Of a stretch of 64,000 bases of DNA, positions 1-9,578 are shown one piece after another. Below the pieces are notes generated by a model, which was not told the origin of the DNA, searched no databases, and worked only from the letters and a program-made list of their open reading frames with translations. Positions within the stretch are counted from its first letter, which is position 1. Every line of letters starts with the position of its first letter. Both the position numbers and the translations under genes were made by a program. Source of the stretch: Leptospira selangorensis (lineage in GTDB: Bacteria; Spirochaetota; Leptospiria; Leptospirales; Leptospiraceae); the NCBI RefSeq assembly GCF_004769405.1, contig NZ_RQES01000012.1, positions 186,001 through 250,000 of the forward strand, given 5' to 3'.

Positions 1-1062
1 TGATTGAACCAATCTCTGGAAGTTTTCCTTCATTTGAGAACGATCCAGAGCGGAACCCGAATTAGTTTTGGAAGTTTTAGAATTTTGTCCTGAGACTTCT
101 TGGTTCTTCTCCACTACCCCAAGGCCGGCTTTTAAAAGGGTAAATGTGGTCTCGCTCCCGTTTCTTTGGGAGAAATCCTGATTCCCAGAACCTTTACCGG
201 AAGTATCCGATTTAGAAGTTTCCTCTACTTGAGCCGCTTTCGCCGCTTGGTTTTTGGAAACCATAGAAAGAGTTTCTTGTTTTTTCTCTCTAGTGATTTT
301 CCAATTATCCGATTCAGGAATAAAATTTTCTTTATGAGAATCTTTTAATACGGTTAGGATCTTTTCTTCGTTTGCAGGTTTGGAAAATTTACGCGCTTCT
401 TCCAAACTTTTTAAACCTTCGTCCAGACTTTCTTTCTCTGGAGTTTTTTTGGCTTCTTTAGTAGAACGTTTTTCTTCCGGCTGATTTAATTTTAGAGCAG
501 AAACATTTCCTGCTTCTTCTTTTTGTTCAGCCTTAGTAGATTCTTCTTTGGAATGTTTCTGGATTTTTTTGGGCGATACTGACTCTTCTTGATTTGCAGC
601 GCTCGCGATATCCTTTTCTTTTTTAGACTCGAGTCCCGCCAAGAATATGCTCATCTGAGTGATAAAAGGAGAATCTAATTCTTCTGATTCGAATTCTGCA
701 TCAATCTCTTCTCCTATCTCAGAATCAGTTTCTCCTAATTCCGCCTTTTGGATCTTCTTCTCGGAAAGACGAACTAATTTTTCATTCTCTTCTTCGGAAT
801 CGGTTTCTTCTACTTCTTCCTCTTCGGATCTTACAAATAATTCAGGCTCTTTGGACTCTTCTAATTCGGAAGTTCTTTCTTCTTTGATCTCCGACTTCTG
901 CCCTTCTTCCAAAACTTTTTGGGAGCGGAGTTGAATGGACTTCATCAGATCCATAAAGCTCACGGAAGGAGCGGAAGTTTTTTCAGAAACGTTAGATACC
1001 TTTGGTTCCGCTGATACCGAATATCCTTCTTCTCTGCCTGGTCCTTCCGTTCTGATCTGCAT
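1..1062 (-). CDS. fliK: FliK-like flagellar hook-length control protein, partial (C-terminus off left edge)
   Basis: An open minus-strand frame of 354 codons runs from an ATG at 1062 to the window edge with no stop, so the C-terminal part is missing. An AAGGGG Shine-Dalgarno sits about 7 nt upstream of the ATG. The product is hydrophilic and low-complexity, rich in Glu, Lys and Ser. A strongly acidic stretch lies around residues 70-110, followed by Lys/Gln-rich segments with no hydrophobic core. The last visible residues (RSQMKENFQRLVQS) look like the approach to a folded C-terminal domain. This composition and length fit FliK, the secreted molecular ruler that switches the flagellar export gate from hook to filament. 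The diagnostic C-terminal hook domain is outside the window, so the name is an inference. An SPOR-like or other disordered protein is possible. Confidence 0.55.
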   Translation of the reverse strand, partial: MQIRTEGPGREEGYSVSAEPKVSNVSEKTSAPSVSFMDLMKSIQLRSQKVLEEGQKSEIKEERTSELEESKEPELFVRSEEEEVEETDSEEENEKLVRLSEKKIQKAELGETDSEIGEEIDAEFESEELDSPFITQMSIFLAGLESKKEKDIASAANQEESVSPKKIQKHSKEESTKAEQKEEAGNVSALKLNQPEEKRSTKEAKKTPEKESLDEGLKSLEEARKFSKPANEEKILTVLKDSHKENFIPESDNWKITREKKQETLSMVSKNQAAKAAQVEETSKSDTSGKGSGNQDFSQRNGSETTFTLLKAGLGVVEKNQEVSGQNSKTSKTNSGSALDRSQMKENFQRLVQS

Positions 1063-1153
1063 AGTTCGCCCCTTGCAGTATAAGGATCGAAAGATCTACG
1101 GATTCCTTGATATAATTATAAGATTATCTTCTTCCTTTATTGGGTTATGTCAC

Positions 1154-1177
1154 ATTGAAAATCCGCAAATTTTCAAT
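1154..1177 (-). terminator. Perfect hairpin behind the small Cys/His gene
   Basis: ATTGAAAAT and ATTTTCAAT form a perfect 9-bp stem with a 6-nt loop. It lies about 27 bp downstream of the stop of the minus-strand gene ending at 1204 and upstream of fliK. There is no clear U-run, so it could be a weak terminator, an mRNA-stabilising hairpin or an operator. Confidence 0.3.
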
Positions 1178-1203
1178 GATTGCATTAAGGCGTTAACTAC
1201 TGC

Positions 1204-1401
1204 TCAATTATAACCTGCAAGCTCTTCCAAGATCCATGCATGGGCATCCTGGACGGTTTTATGTAGGTCTTCCAACTTATGAAGGTCCATTTTAAGGGAG
1301 CCATTTTCAAAGTGCAGATGCACATGTCCACAATTGGCACATAGATCCACTATAAAGTAGTTTCTCTCAGAAATCCGGATCGGGCGGCAATATTCTTCCA
1401 T
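1204..1401 (-). CDS. Small conserved-looking Cys/His protein (65 aa)
   Basis: This encodes a 65-residue cytosolic protein of unknown function. A CANCGHVHLHF segment around residues 21-31 places two Cys and two His close together, suggesting a small metal site, probably zinc. The second half is an amphipathic helix ending in WILEELAGYN. The ATG at 1401 is preceded by an AGAGGAC Shine-Dalgarno about 5 nt upstream. It lies about 140 bp upstream of the fliK-like gene on the same strand, so co-transcription is possible. I do not recognise a named family. It is believed real because of the ribosome site and the ordered composition. Confidence 0.7.
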   Translation of the reverse strand: MEEYCRPIRISERNYFIVDLCANCGHVHLHFENGSLKMDLHKLEDLHKTVQDAHAWILEELAGYN

Positions 1402-1440
1402 TTTGTCCTCTTTCCTCGAAGGTTCTTTTTTGTGAGAAAA

Positions 1441-1495
1441 TTGTCAAATTGATTTTGAGTCTCATTATTGACAAAAAATCAATCCATATCATAAA
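1441..1495 (+). promoter_or_regulatory. Sigma70-like promoter with TTGTCAA/TTGACAA inverted repeat
   Basis: TTGACA at 1468-1473 is followed after 16 bp by CATAAA, a plausible promoter toward the Cys-rich pair that starts at 1660. TTGTCAA (1441-1447) and TTGACAA (1468-1474) form a 7-bp inverted repeat between divergent genes, and the opposite arm could serve the minus-strand gene at 1401. Apart from this I see nothing in 1402-1659. Confidence 0.3.
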
Positions 1496-1659
1496 CTAGC
1501 AAAATGAGAAAAAGAGTAAAGGATCACTGAGGTTTATATCCCGTTTGTATAAACAAAACTTGGAAACCCATTACAGATCCATGAAAATAAAAGATAGTGA
1601 TAAAAATCGCTTGTCCCTGATAATGAACAACTAACGTTAAATATGCATCTTCAATATAT

Positions 1660-2082
1660 ATGATAAATCGAAAAAAGTTATATCCTAAAACAATAATGTT
1701 TTTATTTCTACTATTCTTTGCAACCGGTTGTGAATGCCCCGCGCCTTGTGTAGGAAATGTAGTGGACCCGGCCGCAAAAGCAATTCTTTATCTACTTCTT
1801 ACTCAAACTCCGCAATTTTCCGGCTCTTGCGTTTTACAAAATGATTGTATTCAATTCGAAAATGCAACAAATGAATCGACCCATTTAAGTATCTGCAATT
1901 TTCGAGGAGGGCAGTACAAACATAATGTCAGTTGTGATCTATCTGGAAAATCCGCTGAATGTTCCCTTCTAAAAGAAACATCTATCTTTAGATTAAAATA
2001 TTTTTATGGAAACTTTTGGGGAAATACCGAATCAGCGGAACATTGTGAAACAAATCTAAGGGGAATTTATTCCACTTTATGA
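1660..2082 (+). CDS. Small Cys-rich lipoprotein (140 aa)
   Basis: The product has a short basic N-terminus, a hydrophobic segment (about residues 11-22) and the lipobox FATGC, so it is a predicted lipoprotein. The mature part has nine Cys beyond the lipobox, suggesting disulphide bonding in the periplasm or at the surface. It overlaps the next gene by ATGA. The C-terminal half (CSLLKETS, then Y-F-Y-G, C and L-R-G) resembles the end of the next protein, so the two look like diverged paralogues. Function is unknown. The upstream region lacks a strong Shine-Dalgarno, so the start is moderately certain. Confidence 0.6.
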   Translation: MINRKKLYPKTIMFLFLLFFATGCECPAPCVGNVVDPAAKAILYLLLTQTPQFSGSCVLQNDCIQFENATNESTHLSICNFRGGQYKHNVSCDLSGKSAECSLLKETSIFRLKYFYGNFWGNTESAEHCETNLRGIYSTL

Positions 2083-2477
2083 TTAGAAAAAACTTCTTAC
2101 AGATCCTTTTTCCTTTCGGTTTGGTACTATTATTGTTTTTCTATCTATCTGCGCCTTTCCCGAATGATTCACCGGGATGTTGCAGTGCTCCCGCTAGCAA
2201 CTGGCTAGATTTGCCAAACTATACCTCTTGTAATACTCCGGAGTCATCCAGTTGCACAAAGTTAAAGGTATATTTAGATATTTCGATGGAAAGATTATGC
2301 GCTATTTACTTTCCAAAGTCAAATCCAGTTGATAATTGTTCAAAGACTAGTAGTGTTGCGACTTGTTCAATAAACGATTATAGTTTGAAAAAAATCTATT
2401 ATACTACCGGATCTACACCTTGGGACAAAAATTCCGCAGGTATAGATTGTTCGAACTTAGGTGGAACCTTAGAATAA
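2079..2477 (+). CDS. Small Cys-rich exported protein, probable paralogue of the preceding gene (132 aa)
   Basis: The ATG at 2079 overlaps the previous stop as ATGA, indicating translational coupling. A hydrophobic N-terminal segment (residues 9-24) is a signal peptide or membrane anchor. No canonical lipobox follows, although a CC pair sits at residues 34-35. About ten Cys occur in the mature part. The tail (CSINDYSLKKIYY, then C-S-N-L-G-G) parallels the upstream protein. It is probably disulphide-stabilised and extracytoplasmic. No known family is recognised. It ends 16 bp before the convergent carB stop. Confidence 0.55.
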   Translation: MIRKNFLQILFPFGLVLLLFFYLSAPFPNDSPGCCSAPASNWLDLPNYTSCNTPESSSCTKLKVYLDISMERLCAIYFPKSNPVDNCSKTSSVATCSINDYSLKKIYYTTGSTPWDKNSAGIDCSNLGGTLE

Positions 2478-2493
2478 ACTAAAAATTCAAGAC

Positions 2494-5400
2494 TTACTTA
2501 GAACTATGGATCTCTTGTAGAGAGCGAATGGTGAAACCTTTATCAGTCATCTCTATCATCCCTTTGATCAAAGCCTTAGCTGCACTTGCAGTAGTTAAAC
2601 AAGGTATCTTATAACGGATTGCTGCTTGGCGAATCGCAAAACTATCATCTCTGGTCACTCTACTAAGAGGAGTGTTCAGTATAAGATGGATCTTGTTTTC
2701 GCGGATATAATCCAATGCAGTAGGGAACTGATTATCGTATACCTTATTGATCTTAGAGGAAAGTATTCCATTTTCGGATAAGAACTTATGAGTTCCTTCC
2801 GTAGCGATCAAAATGAATCCTAAATCGGAAAGATCCTTGATATACTTGAGTAGATCCTTTTTGTCCTTATCGTTCACGGAAACGAATACAGTTCCCTGAG
2901 AAGGAAGTTCTTCTCCGGCCATGTACTGAGATTTTAAGAATGCTTCCCCAGCGGTATCGGCGATTCCCATCACCTCCCCTGTAGATCTCATTTCCGGTCC
3001 GAGGATTGTGTCCACTCCGGGAAATTTATTAAAAGGTAATACTGCTTCCTTCACATTTACTGTCGGGAATGCCATTTCTTTTGGAAGAGGAAGTTGTTTT
3101 AATGTCTCTCCCATCATGATACGGGTAGCATATTTTACGATAGGATGACCAAGAGCTTTGGATACAAAAGGAACCGTTCTGGAAGCGCGAGGGTTTACCT
3201 CGATCACATAAACTACTTCTTCCTTAACTGCATACTGGATATTGATCAGACCCTTGACTTGTAATTCTAATGCAAGTGCTCTTGTCGCGATCCTAATATC
3301 ATCCAATACTTTTTTGGACAAGGATTGTGGAGGAAGAACGCATGCAGAATCTCCTGAATGGATCCCCGCTTCTTCTATATGCTCCATGATCCCTGCGATA
3401 AATACATCTTTGCCGTCGCAAAGTGCATCTACATCCACTTCTACAGCATCTTCTAAAAAGGAATCTATGAGTAATGGTCTGTCTTCTGAAATTTCTTCAG
3501 CCTTCTCCATATACTTATCCAGTTCTTTTTCTTCGCTGATGATAAGCATTGCCCTTCCGCCCAATACATAACTTGGGCGAACAAGCACAGGATAAGTGAT
3601 ATTATTTGCGATCTTTCTAGCTTCTTCCATAGAAGTAGCTATTCCGTTTTTAGGAGAGATCAATTTCAGTTTTTCTAATACTTCTGCGAAACGTTTTCTG
3701 TCTTCCGCTCTATCGATAGAATCAGGGCTTGTTCCTAAAATCGGAACTCCCCTACTTTCCAGATCTTTTGCAAGTTTGAGAGGCGTTTGTCCACCGAATT
3801 GGATAATCACTCCATCCGGTTTTTCTTTCTTATAGATCTGAATTACATCTTCTAAGGTAAGAGGTTCGAAGTATAATCTGTCGGAAGTATCGTAGTCGGT
3901 AGAGACTGTTTCAGGGTTGGAATTCACCATGATGGATTCCACTCCCAGATCTTGTAGGGCGAAGGAAGCGTGGCAACAGCAATAATCGAACTCGATCCCT
4001 TGTCCGATCCTGTTCGGTCCGCCGCCCAAGATGATCACTGATTTTTTAGATGTTACATTTGTTTCGTCTTCTTCATCGTAAGAAGAATAGAAATAAGGAG
4101 TATAAGCTTCGAATTCTCCGGCACAAGTATCGATCCTCTTATAGATCGGTTCTATTTTAGAAGATTCTAATACTTCTTCCAGATTTTTTTCTTCTTTTTT
4201 GAGGATAGAACCTATCTCTGCTTTTTTCTTATCAGGAGTTTGCGAAGTAGAAAGTATCTTTTCTATTTCTGCTTTTTTAGCAAGAAATGCCAATTGTCTA
4301 TTGGAGAATCCCGCTTTTTTCAGTTTCCCCAATACTGAATTCCCTTTTTGAGCAAATTCTTTTTCTAAATTCTGTAGGTCTTCGAATTGGTATAAGAACC
4401 AAGGATCTATTTTGGAAAGGTTATGGATCTGCTCTACGCTATAACCTTCTTCTAATGCTTTTTTAACATAGAAGATCCGTTTATCGTTTGGTCTGCGTAA
4501 GAATGAATCTATTCTTTCTTTTCTTTGAGGAACAGATAAAGTATGGAACTCGACTAACTCCGCGAAATTTCCGTCGGAACCGAAGCCGAATCTATCGATT
4601 TCAAGGGAGCGCATCGCCTTCTGGAAACTTTCTTTGAAAGTTCTTCCGATTGCCATGGCTTCTCCCACGGCTTTCATCTGGACTCCGAGTGTATCGTCCG
4701 TACCAGGGAACTTCTCAAAAGCAAATCTAGGGATCTTTGTCACCACATAGTCGATAGATGGTTCGAAAGAAGCAGGAGTAACTCTTGTAATATCGTTTTT
4801 GATCTCATCCAAGGAATATCCGATGGAGAGTAACGCAGCTATCTTTGCGATAGGGAATCCAGTCGCCTTAGAAGCAAGTGCGGAAGATCTGGAAACACGA
4901 GGGTTCATCTCGATCACGATCACATCGCCGTCTTCTGGATTCACTGCGAATTGGATATTGGATCCGCCTGTTTCCACTCCGATCTCTCGGATGATACTGA
5001 TGGACATATCCCTTAAATTTTGGTATTCCTTATCGGAAAGTGTCTGTTGAGGAGCAACTGTGATAGAGTCCCCGGTATGAACTCCCATAGGATCTATATT
5101 TTCAATAGAACAAATGATTACTACGTTATCCGCAAGGTCCCTCATGACCTCTAACTCAAATTCTTTCCAACCAAGAACGGATTGTTCTAATAATACCTGG
5201 CTGATAGGAGAAGCCTTAAGACCTTTTCCGACCACTTCGTCAAAGGTCTCTTCGTCATAAGCGATCCCTCCACCGGTTCCACCCAAAGTGAATGCAGGTC
5301 TTACGATGAGAGGAAGTCCTATTTGAGCCTTGATCTCTGCCGCTTCTTTCAGATTCGTCACGAGCCCGGAGCGAGGAACTTTAACCCCGATCTTCTCCAT

Positions 5401-5805
5401 AGCTTTCTTAAATAGTTCTCTATCTTCTGCCTTTTTGATCGCGTCAATTTTGGCACCGATAAGTTCTACATTATATTTTTCTAATAATCCAGCGTTATGG
5501 CAGGCCAATGCAAGGTTTAATGCTGTTTGACCTCCTACAGTAGGTAGGATCGCATCCGGCTTTTCCTTTTCCAAAATTTTTTGGACGACTGAAACAGTCA
5601 GAGGTTCCACGTAAGTGGCATCCGCAAGATCCGGATCAGTCATGATAGTAGCAGGATTGGAATTGAGAAGAATAACTCGAATTCCTTTTTCTCGAAGGGC
5701 TTTGGCGGCCTGGGTGCCGGAATAGTCGAATTCACAGGCTTGGCCGATAACGATCGGCCCGGATCCCAGGATCAGAACGGAGCGGAGATCTTCCCTTTTG
5801 GGCAT
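2494..5805 (-). CDS. carB: Carbamoyl-phosphate synthase large subunit
   Basis: The enzyme makes carbamoyl phosphate from bicarbonate, two ATP and ammonia delivered by the CarA glutaminase, feeding pyrimidine and arginine synthesis. The 1103-residue length is close to the usual 1070. The two homologous synthetase halves are visible. The first opens with [19 protein letters not shown] and carries a [13 protein letters not shown]-grasp loop. The second, from about residue 590, opens with [28 protein letters not shown] and [11 protein letters not shown] are the paired ATP-grasp motifs. The last 130 or so residues form the MGS-like allosteric domain. carA is not in this window. It is last in a co-directional run from 9472, 71 bp after the phosphatase-superfamily gene. 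Confidence 0.98.
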   Translation of the reverse strand: MPKREDLRSVLILGSGPIVIGQACEFDYSGTQAAKALREKGIRVILLNSNPATIMTDPDLADATYVEPLTVSVVQKILEKEKPDAILPTVGGQTALNLALACHNAGLLEKYNVELIGAKIDAIKKAEDRELFKKAMEKIGVKVPRSGLVTNLKEAAEIKAQIGLPLIVRPAFTLGGTGGGIAYDEETFDEVVGKGLKASPISQVLLEQSVLGWKEFELEVMRDLADNVVIICSIENIDPMGVHTGDSITVAPQQTLSDKEYQNLRDMSISIIREIGVETGGSNIQFAVNPEDGDVIVIEMNPRVSRSSALASKATGFPIAKIAALLSIGYSLDEIKNDITRVTPASFEPSIDYVVTKIPRFAFEKFPGTDDTLGVQMKAVGEAMAIGRTFKESFQKAMRSLEIDRFGFGSDGNFAELVEFHTLSVPQRKERIDSFLRRPNDKRIFYVKKALEEGYSVEQIHNLSKIDPWFLYQFEDLQNLEKEFAQKGNSVLGKLKKAGFSNRQLAFLAKKAEIEKILSTSQTPDKKKAEIGSILKKEEKNLEEVLESSKIEPIYKRIDTCAGEFEAYTPYFYSSYDEEDETNVTSKKSVIILGGGPNRIGQGIEFDYCCCHASFALQDLGVESIMVNSNPETVSTDYDTSDRLYFEPLTLEDVIQIYKKEKPDGVIIQFGGQTPLKLAKDLESRGVPILGTSPDSIDRAEDRKRFAEVLEKLKLISPKNGIATSMEEARKIANNITYPVLVRPSYVLGGRAMLIISEEKELDKYMEKAEEISEDRPLLIDSFLEDAVEVDVDALCDGKDVFIAGIMEHIEEAGIHSGDSACVLPPQSLSKKVLDDIRIATRALALELQVKGLINIQYAVKEEVVYVIEVNPRASRTVPFVSKALGHPIVKYATRIMMGETLKQLPLPKEMAFPTVNVKEAVLPFNKFPGVDTILGPEMRSTGEVMGIADTAGEAFLKSQYMAGEELPSQGTVFVSVNDKDKKDLLKYIKDLSDLGFILIATEGTHKFLSENGILSSKINKVYDNQFPTALDYIRENKIHLILNTPLSRVTRDDSFAIRQAAIRYKIPCLTTASAAKALIKGMIEMTDKGFTIRSLQEIHSSK

Positions 5806-5876
5806 ATTATTTCCAGGATTTTTATTCTGGCCTGTACTTCAAGTCTTTCCGAACAAGAAAGAAAAAAGCGGTTAGA

Positions 5877-8138
5877 TCAAAGTTCTGATTTTGGGAGGAA
5901 ATAATCTCCCGCCTTCTTCCATTTCCCTGAACCGATCAGTAGGAGCTCCAACTTACGTTGTAAATCCCCACAATAAGAAGCAGGAAGAGGTTTCGTATTC
6001 CATGGATCAGAAATTCGATCATAACAGGTATACACGACTCCGTTAGGACTTGGAATGTAAATCAGCTTCTTAGTCCCGGTTTGGAGCATTCTATGTTTGG
6101 AAAAAAGAACGGTCTCTTTTGCATAAGGATCAGAAACAGTCACACTATTCCCGTCATTCGGATCGATTGTATGTAGCTCCAGAATATTCGGATAACGGAT
6201 CCTATCCTTCTGAAAAAAATGATCCCCTCGATCCGAGAACCAAATCCCGGTCTCAGAGTATACCGAACGATCTTCCGGCCAGATATCCGTCTTTGGAAGT
6301 TTGGTCAGGTCCCTTCCATGCAAAGAAAGTTCCGGGTTTGTTGGAACTCCTAGAGTGGACAAAACAGTAGGAAAAAGATCTAAAGAAGTAGTGATCCCTT
6401 TAAAATTCCTGGTTTCTTTTCTTTCGAAAGACTTAGGGAATTTGATGATAAGAGGGATTTTGGTAACACCTTCCCCTCTTAAATGTTCTCCATGGCCATG
6501 ACTATGATCTTCTTCAAATAAGGACTCTCCATGATCCGAGGTGAAAATGATAAGTGTATCATCGTACAGCCCTCTTCTTTTCAGTTCTTCCAAAATTTTC
6601 CCGACGGAAAAATCAAAGGCGGTTAATGAGGCTGAATAAATAGATCGGATTTGCTCCTGTTCCCTTTTATCAGGCTTCTCCGAATTACTCGGATCCACGA
6701 AACGGAAATATTTAGAAGGTCCGTAATAACTCGGATCAGTATTCTTATAAAAAGGATAAGGCGGGCTATAAGGGAAATGAGTTACCGAAGAAAAATACAG
6801 AGCAAAAAAGGGACGATCCTTCTTATCAAATACTGAAAATAGATCGGTAAGAATGCGAGAATCATCTCCCAGGCTAGGAAGAGATCTGATAGAAGAAAGA
6901 TATTCTCCTCCTCCAAAAAAGGTCCCGGTCAAAACAGGAAGAAAAAATACCTGAGATTCAATCGTTCTCTGCTGGGTTAAAGTTTCCGCACTAAAATTAG
7001 GAGCATATACATTTTGAAATCCCCAATTCGCTCTCGGAAAAATATCTCCGGCAAATGAAGAAACCACATACGTTCTATGAGATTTTCCTAAAATACCCGG
7101 AAGTGTGGGAACGGAATTTCCCAACTTAGAACGATCTTCTCTATCCGGGAACATATCCTGTATCCCATGTTCAAAAGAATATTTTCCGCTTAAAAAATCC
7201 GCCCAGGAAGGAAATGTTCTAGGAATCGTAGAATGATGGTCCCGAAACACAAGAGATTCGGAAGCAAGTCGATCTATATTCGGAGTTTTATCCTTCTCTC
7301 CTTTTACAAATCCTAATTGGTCCTGGCGGATACTATCCGCAGAGATGATAAGCACATTCGTATTCGAAGAATGTTCCAAAACTTCTTTAGATACGGCTCT
7401 ATTTTCTTGGGCGCGATTAAAAAAAGAAAATCCAAAACCAAAGAGCGCAATCGCAATAAAGGCCAAATCTTTTTTAGATCTAGAAAATTGGATATCGAAG
7501 GAATAAAATGCTGAAGCGACCAAAACTCCCCAAGCGGATCCCAAAAGATGGAAAGAATAGAATAATATTATAAAAACAGAATACCGAATCAGAGATATGT
7601 AAGACTTGGATTTCCAAAAAGCCAAACCGGTTCTGGCCACTTGTACGACTAAAAATAAAAACAGAACAGATTTAAAGAAGAAGGGAGAAAAATGATCCGT
7701 AATAAAATATAAAAATCCGACCATCCAAGAATGTCTATAATAGAAAAATTCTCCATAAACTTGCGGATACTCGGAAACAGATCCACAAAACAATAGAAAT
7801 AAAACAGAAGATAGAATTAGATAAATTTTATATATTCTAATATTCTTTCCATGTTTCCATTCGGAAAAATCAGGACCTAAAGATAAGATCGCTGCTCCTA
7901 CAAAAAAAGCATAAGAAGAAGCGAATACTCCGCCTAAATCTCTCAGCAATAAAGGAATCAGCCCGTAAAAAAGAGAAATAAATTCGCTGATATCCACTCC
8001 CATCACATGTAAAGAAGTATTGGTGAGTAGGCATAGAAGGGTCAGAACAAATACGAAAACCCCCGAATGGATCCAAGGATTTCCGGAGTTAAATTCCGAT
8101 CGGATGATATTTTTAAATTTAAGCCAGAACTCTGACAT
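5877..8138 (-). CDS. Membrane-anchored alkaline-phosphatase-superfamily (sulfatase-fold) enzyme
   Basis: This 753-residue protein has about six hydrophobic segments in residues 24-240, then an extracytoplasmic sulfatase-fold domain. It opens with NVLIISADSIRQDQ (metal ligand D268) and later carries TSDHGESLFEEDH followed by HGHGEHL. The nucleophile segment is TFPSWADFLSG (T308-G318). Thr sits where formylglycine-generating sulfatases have Cys, and Trp sits where they have Arg. That fits phosphoethanolamine or phosphoglycerol transferases better than sulfatases (inference). Substrate is unknown, perhaps LPS or an envelope glycan. The start is supported by GGAAGGA 9 nt upstream and overlaps the rsmD end by 20 bp. 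Confidence 0.85.
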   Translation of the reverse strand: MSEFWLKFKNIIRSEFNSGNPWIHSGVFVFVLTLLCLLTNTSLHVMGVDISEFISLFYGLIPLLLRDLGGVFASSYAFFVGAAILSLGPDFSEWKHGKNIRIYKIYLILSSVLFLLFCGSVSEYPQVYGEFFYYRHSWMVGFLYFITDHFSPFFFKSVLFLFLVVQVARTGLAFWKSKSYISLIRYSVFIILFYSFHLLGSAWGVLVASAFYSFDIQFSRSKKDLAFIAIALFGFGFSFFNRAQENRAVSKEVLEHSSNTNVLIISADSIRQDQLGFVKGEKDKTPNIDRLASESLVFRDHHSTIPRTFPSWADFLSGKYSFEHGIQDMFPDREDRSKLGNSVPTLPGILGKSHRTYVVSSFAGDIFPRANWGFQNVYAPNFSAETLTQQRTIESQVFFLPVLTGTFFGGGEYLSSIRSLPSLGDDSRILTDLFSVFDKKDRPFFALYFSSVTHFPYSPPYPFYKNTDPSYYGPSKYFRFVDPSNSEKPDKREQEQIRSIYSASLTAFDFSVGKILEELKRRGLYDDTLIIFTSDHGESLFEEDHSHGHGEHLRGEGVTKIPLIIKFPKSFERKETRNFKGITTSLDLFPTVLSTLGVPTNPELSLHGRDLTKLPKTDIWPEDRSVYSETGIWFSDRGDHFFQKDRIRYPNILELHTIDPNDGNSVTVSDPYAKETVLFSKHRMLQTGTKKLIYIPSPNGVVYTCYDRISDPWNTKPLPASYCGDLQRKLELLLIGSGKWKKAGDYFLPKSEL

Positions 8139-8712
8139 TCAAAGTATTCCTTCCGAAAGAACGAGGAGTAAATCCTTCCCAGTTCAAAGGAAGAGGAGAC
8201 TGAACGATAATCGCAGCCACACCTGGCTCATTTTGGGCGATCTCCTCCACTACGTTTTTCAATTTTTCAGTTTTTTTATCCCAGAAAGAATAAGGAGGAT
8301 CCATAAAATACACTTTTGTTTTTTCGGGAATATCGAAGCCGGAATAAAATCTAAAAGCGTCTTTGCGTAAAACTAAATGAGGTTTTCCTAATTTATCCAA
8401 AACACCTTTTAGGCTTTCGAATCTATCCCAGGCAAGTTCCAAAAAGACTGCTCTGGCAAAACCTCTACTCAATGATTCTATCCCCATTTGTCCTGAACCG
8501 GCAAATAGATCTATAAATGCGGAATCTTCCAGATTCAAACGACCCTGGAGCTGTAGAGATTCAATAATATCAAATAATGATTTCTTAATGATCGCAGGGG
8601 TAAAATTACTCTTACCCTCAGGGCTAACTGGAGAAGGGATCAATCTTCCTTTCAATTCCCCGGTCTGGATCCTTAAACCCTTTGAACCTTTTGTTTTTTT
8701 TCCCGGTTTCAT
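8119..8712 (-). CDS. rsmD: 16S rRNA (guanine966-N2)-methyltransferase RsmD
   Basis: RsmD methylates G966 of 16S rRNA using SAM. The product is 197 residues, typical of the family. It carries the SAM-binding motif DLFAGSGQMGIE (residues 68-79) and the catalytic DPPY motif (138-141). The N-terminus has the usual basic lead and an R-I-x-x-G-x-x-K-G-R-like strand (RIQTGELKGRLI). The start is supported by AAGAGGA and overlaps the upstream stop as ATGA, so it is translationally coupled. The C-terminus overlaps the next gene by 20 bp. Confidence 0.93.
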   Translation of the reverse strand: MKPGKKTKGSKGLRIQTGELKGRLIPSPVSPEGKSNFTPAIIKKSLFDIIESLQLQGRLNLEDSAFIDLFAGSGQMGIESLSRGFARAVFLELAWDRFESLKGVLDKLGKPHLVLRKDAFRFYSGFDIPEKTKVYFMDPPYSFWDKKTEKLKNVVEEIAQNEPGVAAIIVQSPLPLNWEGFTPRSFGRNTLNVRVLA

Positions 8713-9311
8713 TTTTCCTCTTTTCTCTTTTCCAGATTCATCTCTAATATCCGGATCCGTTTCCCCAATTTCGAATCCGAGGGAACGGATTTGAGCCTTG
8801 CCAGAACGGAACTCGCCGTCTCATATTCCTGAGAAGAATACAATATGCAGGCGTATGTGTAAACACCTTCGGAGTATCGAACGGAAGACTCTCCCTTATT
8901 CAGGAAAATTTTTCCCCAGCGAGTGCCTGATTCATAAGATTCTAAAACAAGTGCACGTTCTAAAAATAAAAAAACGGAATTATAAAAAATAGAAGGTTGT
9001 TCCTTGGATCTGGAATAAATGCTTAATAGGGTCTTATCTATCTCTTCTAAACTGGACTCGGAAGCAACGTATAATAAAAGGATCTTATAATCCAGTTCTC
9101 CTGATCTAAGTCCGGATCTGGAAACTTTTACTAAGGTGTCGTAGTTTCCTTTTTTATAATATTCATACACTTGATCGAAATCAACCGAGTGGATAGAAGT
9201 CGAAAATAAAAAGATTACGGTAAGTATTAGGGAAGCGGCCCGAAATAATGCTTTAGAAAAAAAGCCGGACCGCAAAAAGATTAGAGTTCGATTACGTTTG
9301 AAGAGCCACAC
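8709..9311 (-). CDS. Exported helical-repeat (TPR-like) protein
   Basis: A hydrophobic segment near residues 25-40 (LILTVIFLFSTSIHS) acts as signal peptide or anchor. The rest is alpha-helical with TPR-like helix pairs, for example FDQVYEYYKKGNYDTLV and YTYACILYSSQEYETA. It is probably periplasmic. The ATG at 9311 overlaps the upstream Zn-ribbon gene by 31 bp. An in-frame TTG at 9275 would remove the overlap and give a more normal signal peptide, so the start is uncertain. The stop overlaps the rsmD start. Function is unknown. Confidence 0.7.
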   Translation of the reverse strand: MWLFKRNRTLIFLRSGFFSKALFRAASLILTVIFLFSTSIHSVDFDQVYEYYKKGNYDTLVKVSRSGLRSGELDYKILLLYVASESSLEEIDKTLLSIYSRSKEQPSIFYNSVFLFLERALVLESYESGTRWGKIFLNKGESSVRYSEGVYTYACILYSSQEYETASSVLARLKSVPSDSKLGKRIRILEMNLEKRKEEK

Positions 9312-9472
9312 ATGGAGCAGATATGATTTTCTGGGCCGTCGTAAGATCCTTCTGCATCATCTTCCCAACGATGATCACAATCCTCGCATACAAAAGTTAC
9401 GGCGTCCTCGTCGAGGTAATCCTCGTCGCCGTCTGTTTCGTAATCCTCGTCAAAATCATAATTATAAGGCAT
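9281..9472 (-). CDS. Small acidic zinc-ribbon protein (63 aa)
   Basis: A strongly acidic N-terminal half (many Asp, Glu and Tyr) is followed by two CxxC pairs, CEDC near residue 29 and CSMC near residue 52. These make a rubredoxin-like or zinc-ribbon fold likely. It is first in the minus-strand run leading to rsmD and carB and is divergent from the gene at 9579 across about 106 bp. The role is unknown; small zinc ribbons often bind nucleic acid or act as adaptors. Only a weak ribosome site is visible. Confidence 0.75.
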   Translation of the reverse strand: MPYNYDFDEDYETDGDEDYLDEDAVTFVCEDCDHRWEDDAEGSYDGPENHICSMCGSSNVIEL

Positions 9473-9578
9473 ATTTACACGGAATCCAGGAGGGGTCCGA
9501 GAGTCAAGCTAGAGTAGGAATTCCAACCCCAAAAAATAAGTGAAAGGTCCAGGCTTTTTTTAGAATCTGACTTTATAC

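Noticed and set aside
1504..1530. A short ATG frame of 8 codons downstream of the TTGACA promoter
   Set aside because: No Shine-Dalgarno and no structural context to suggest a leader peptide.
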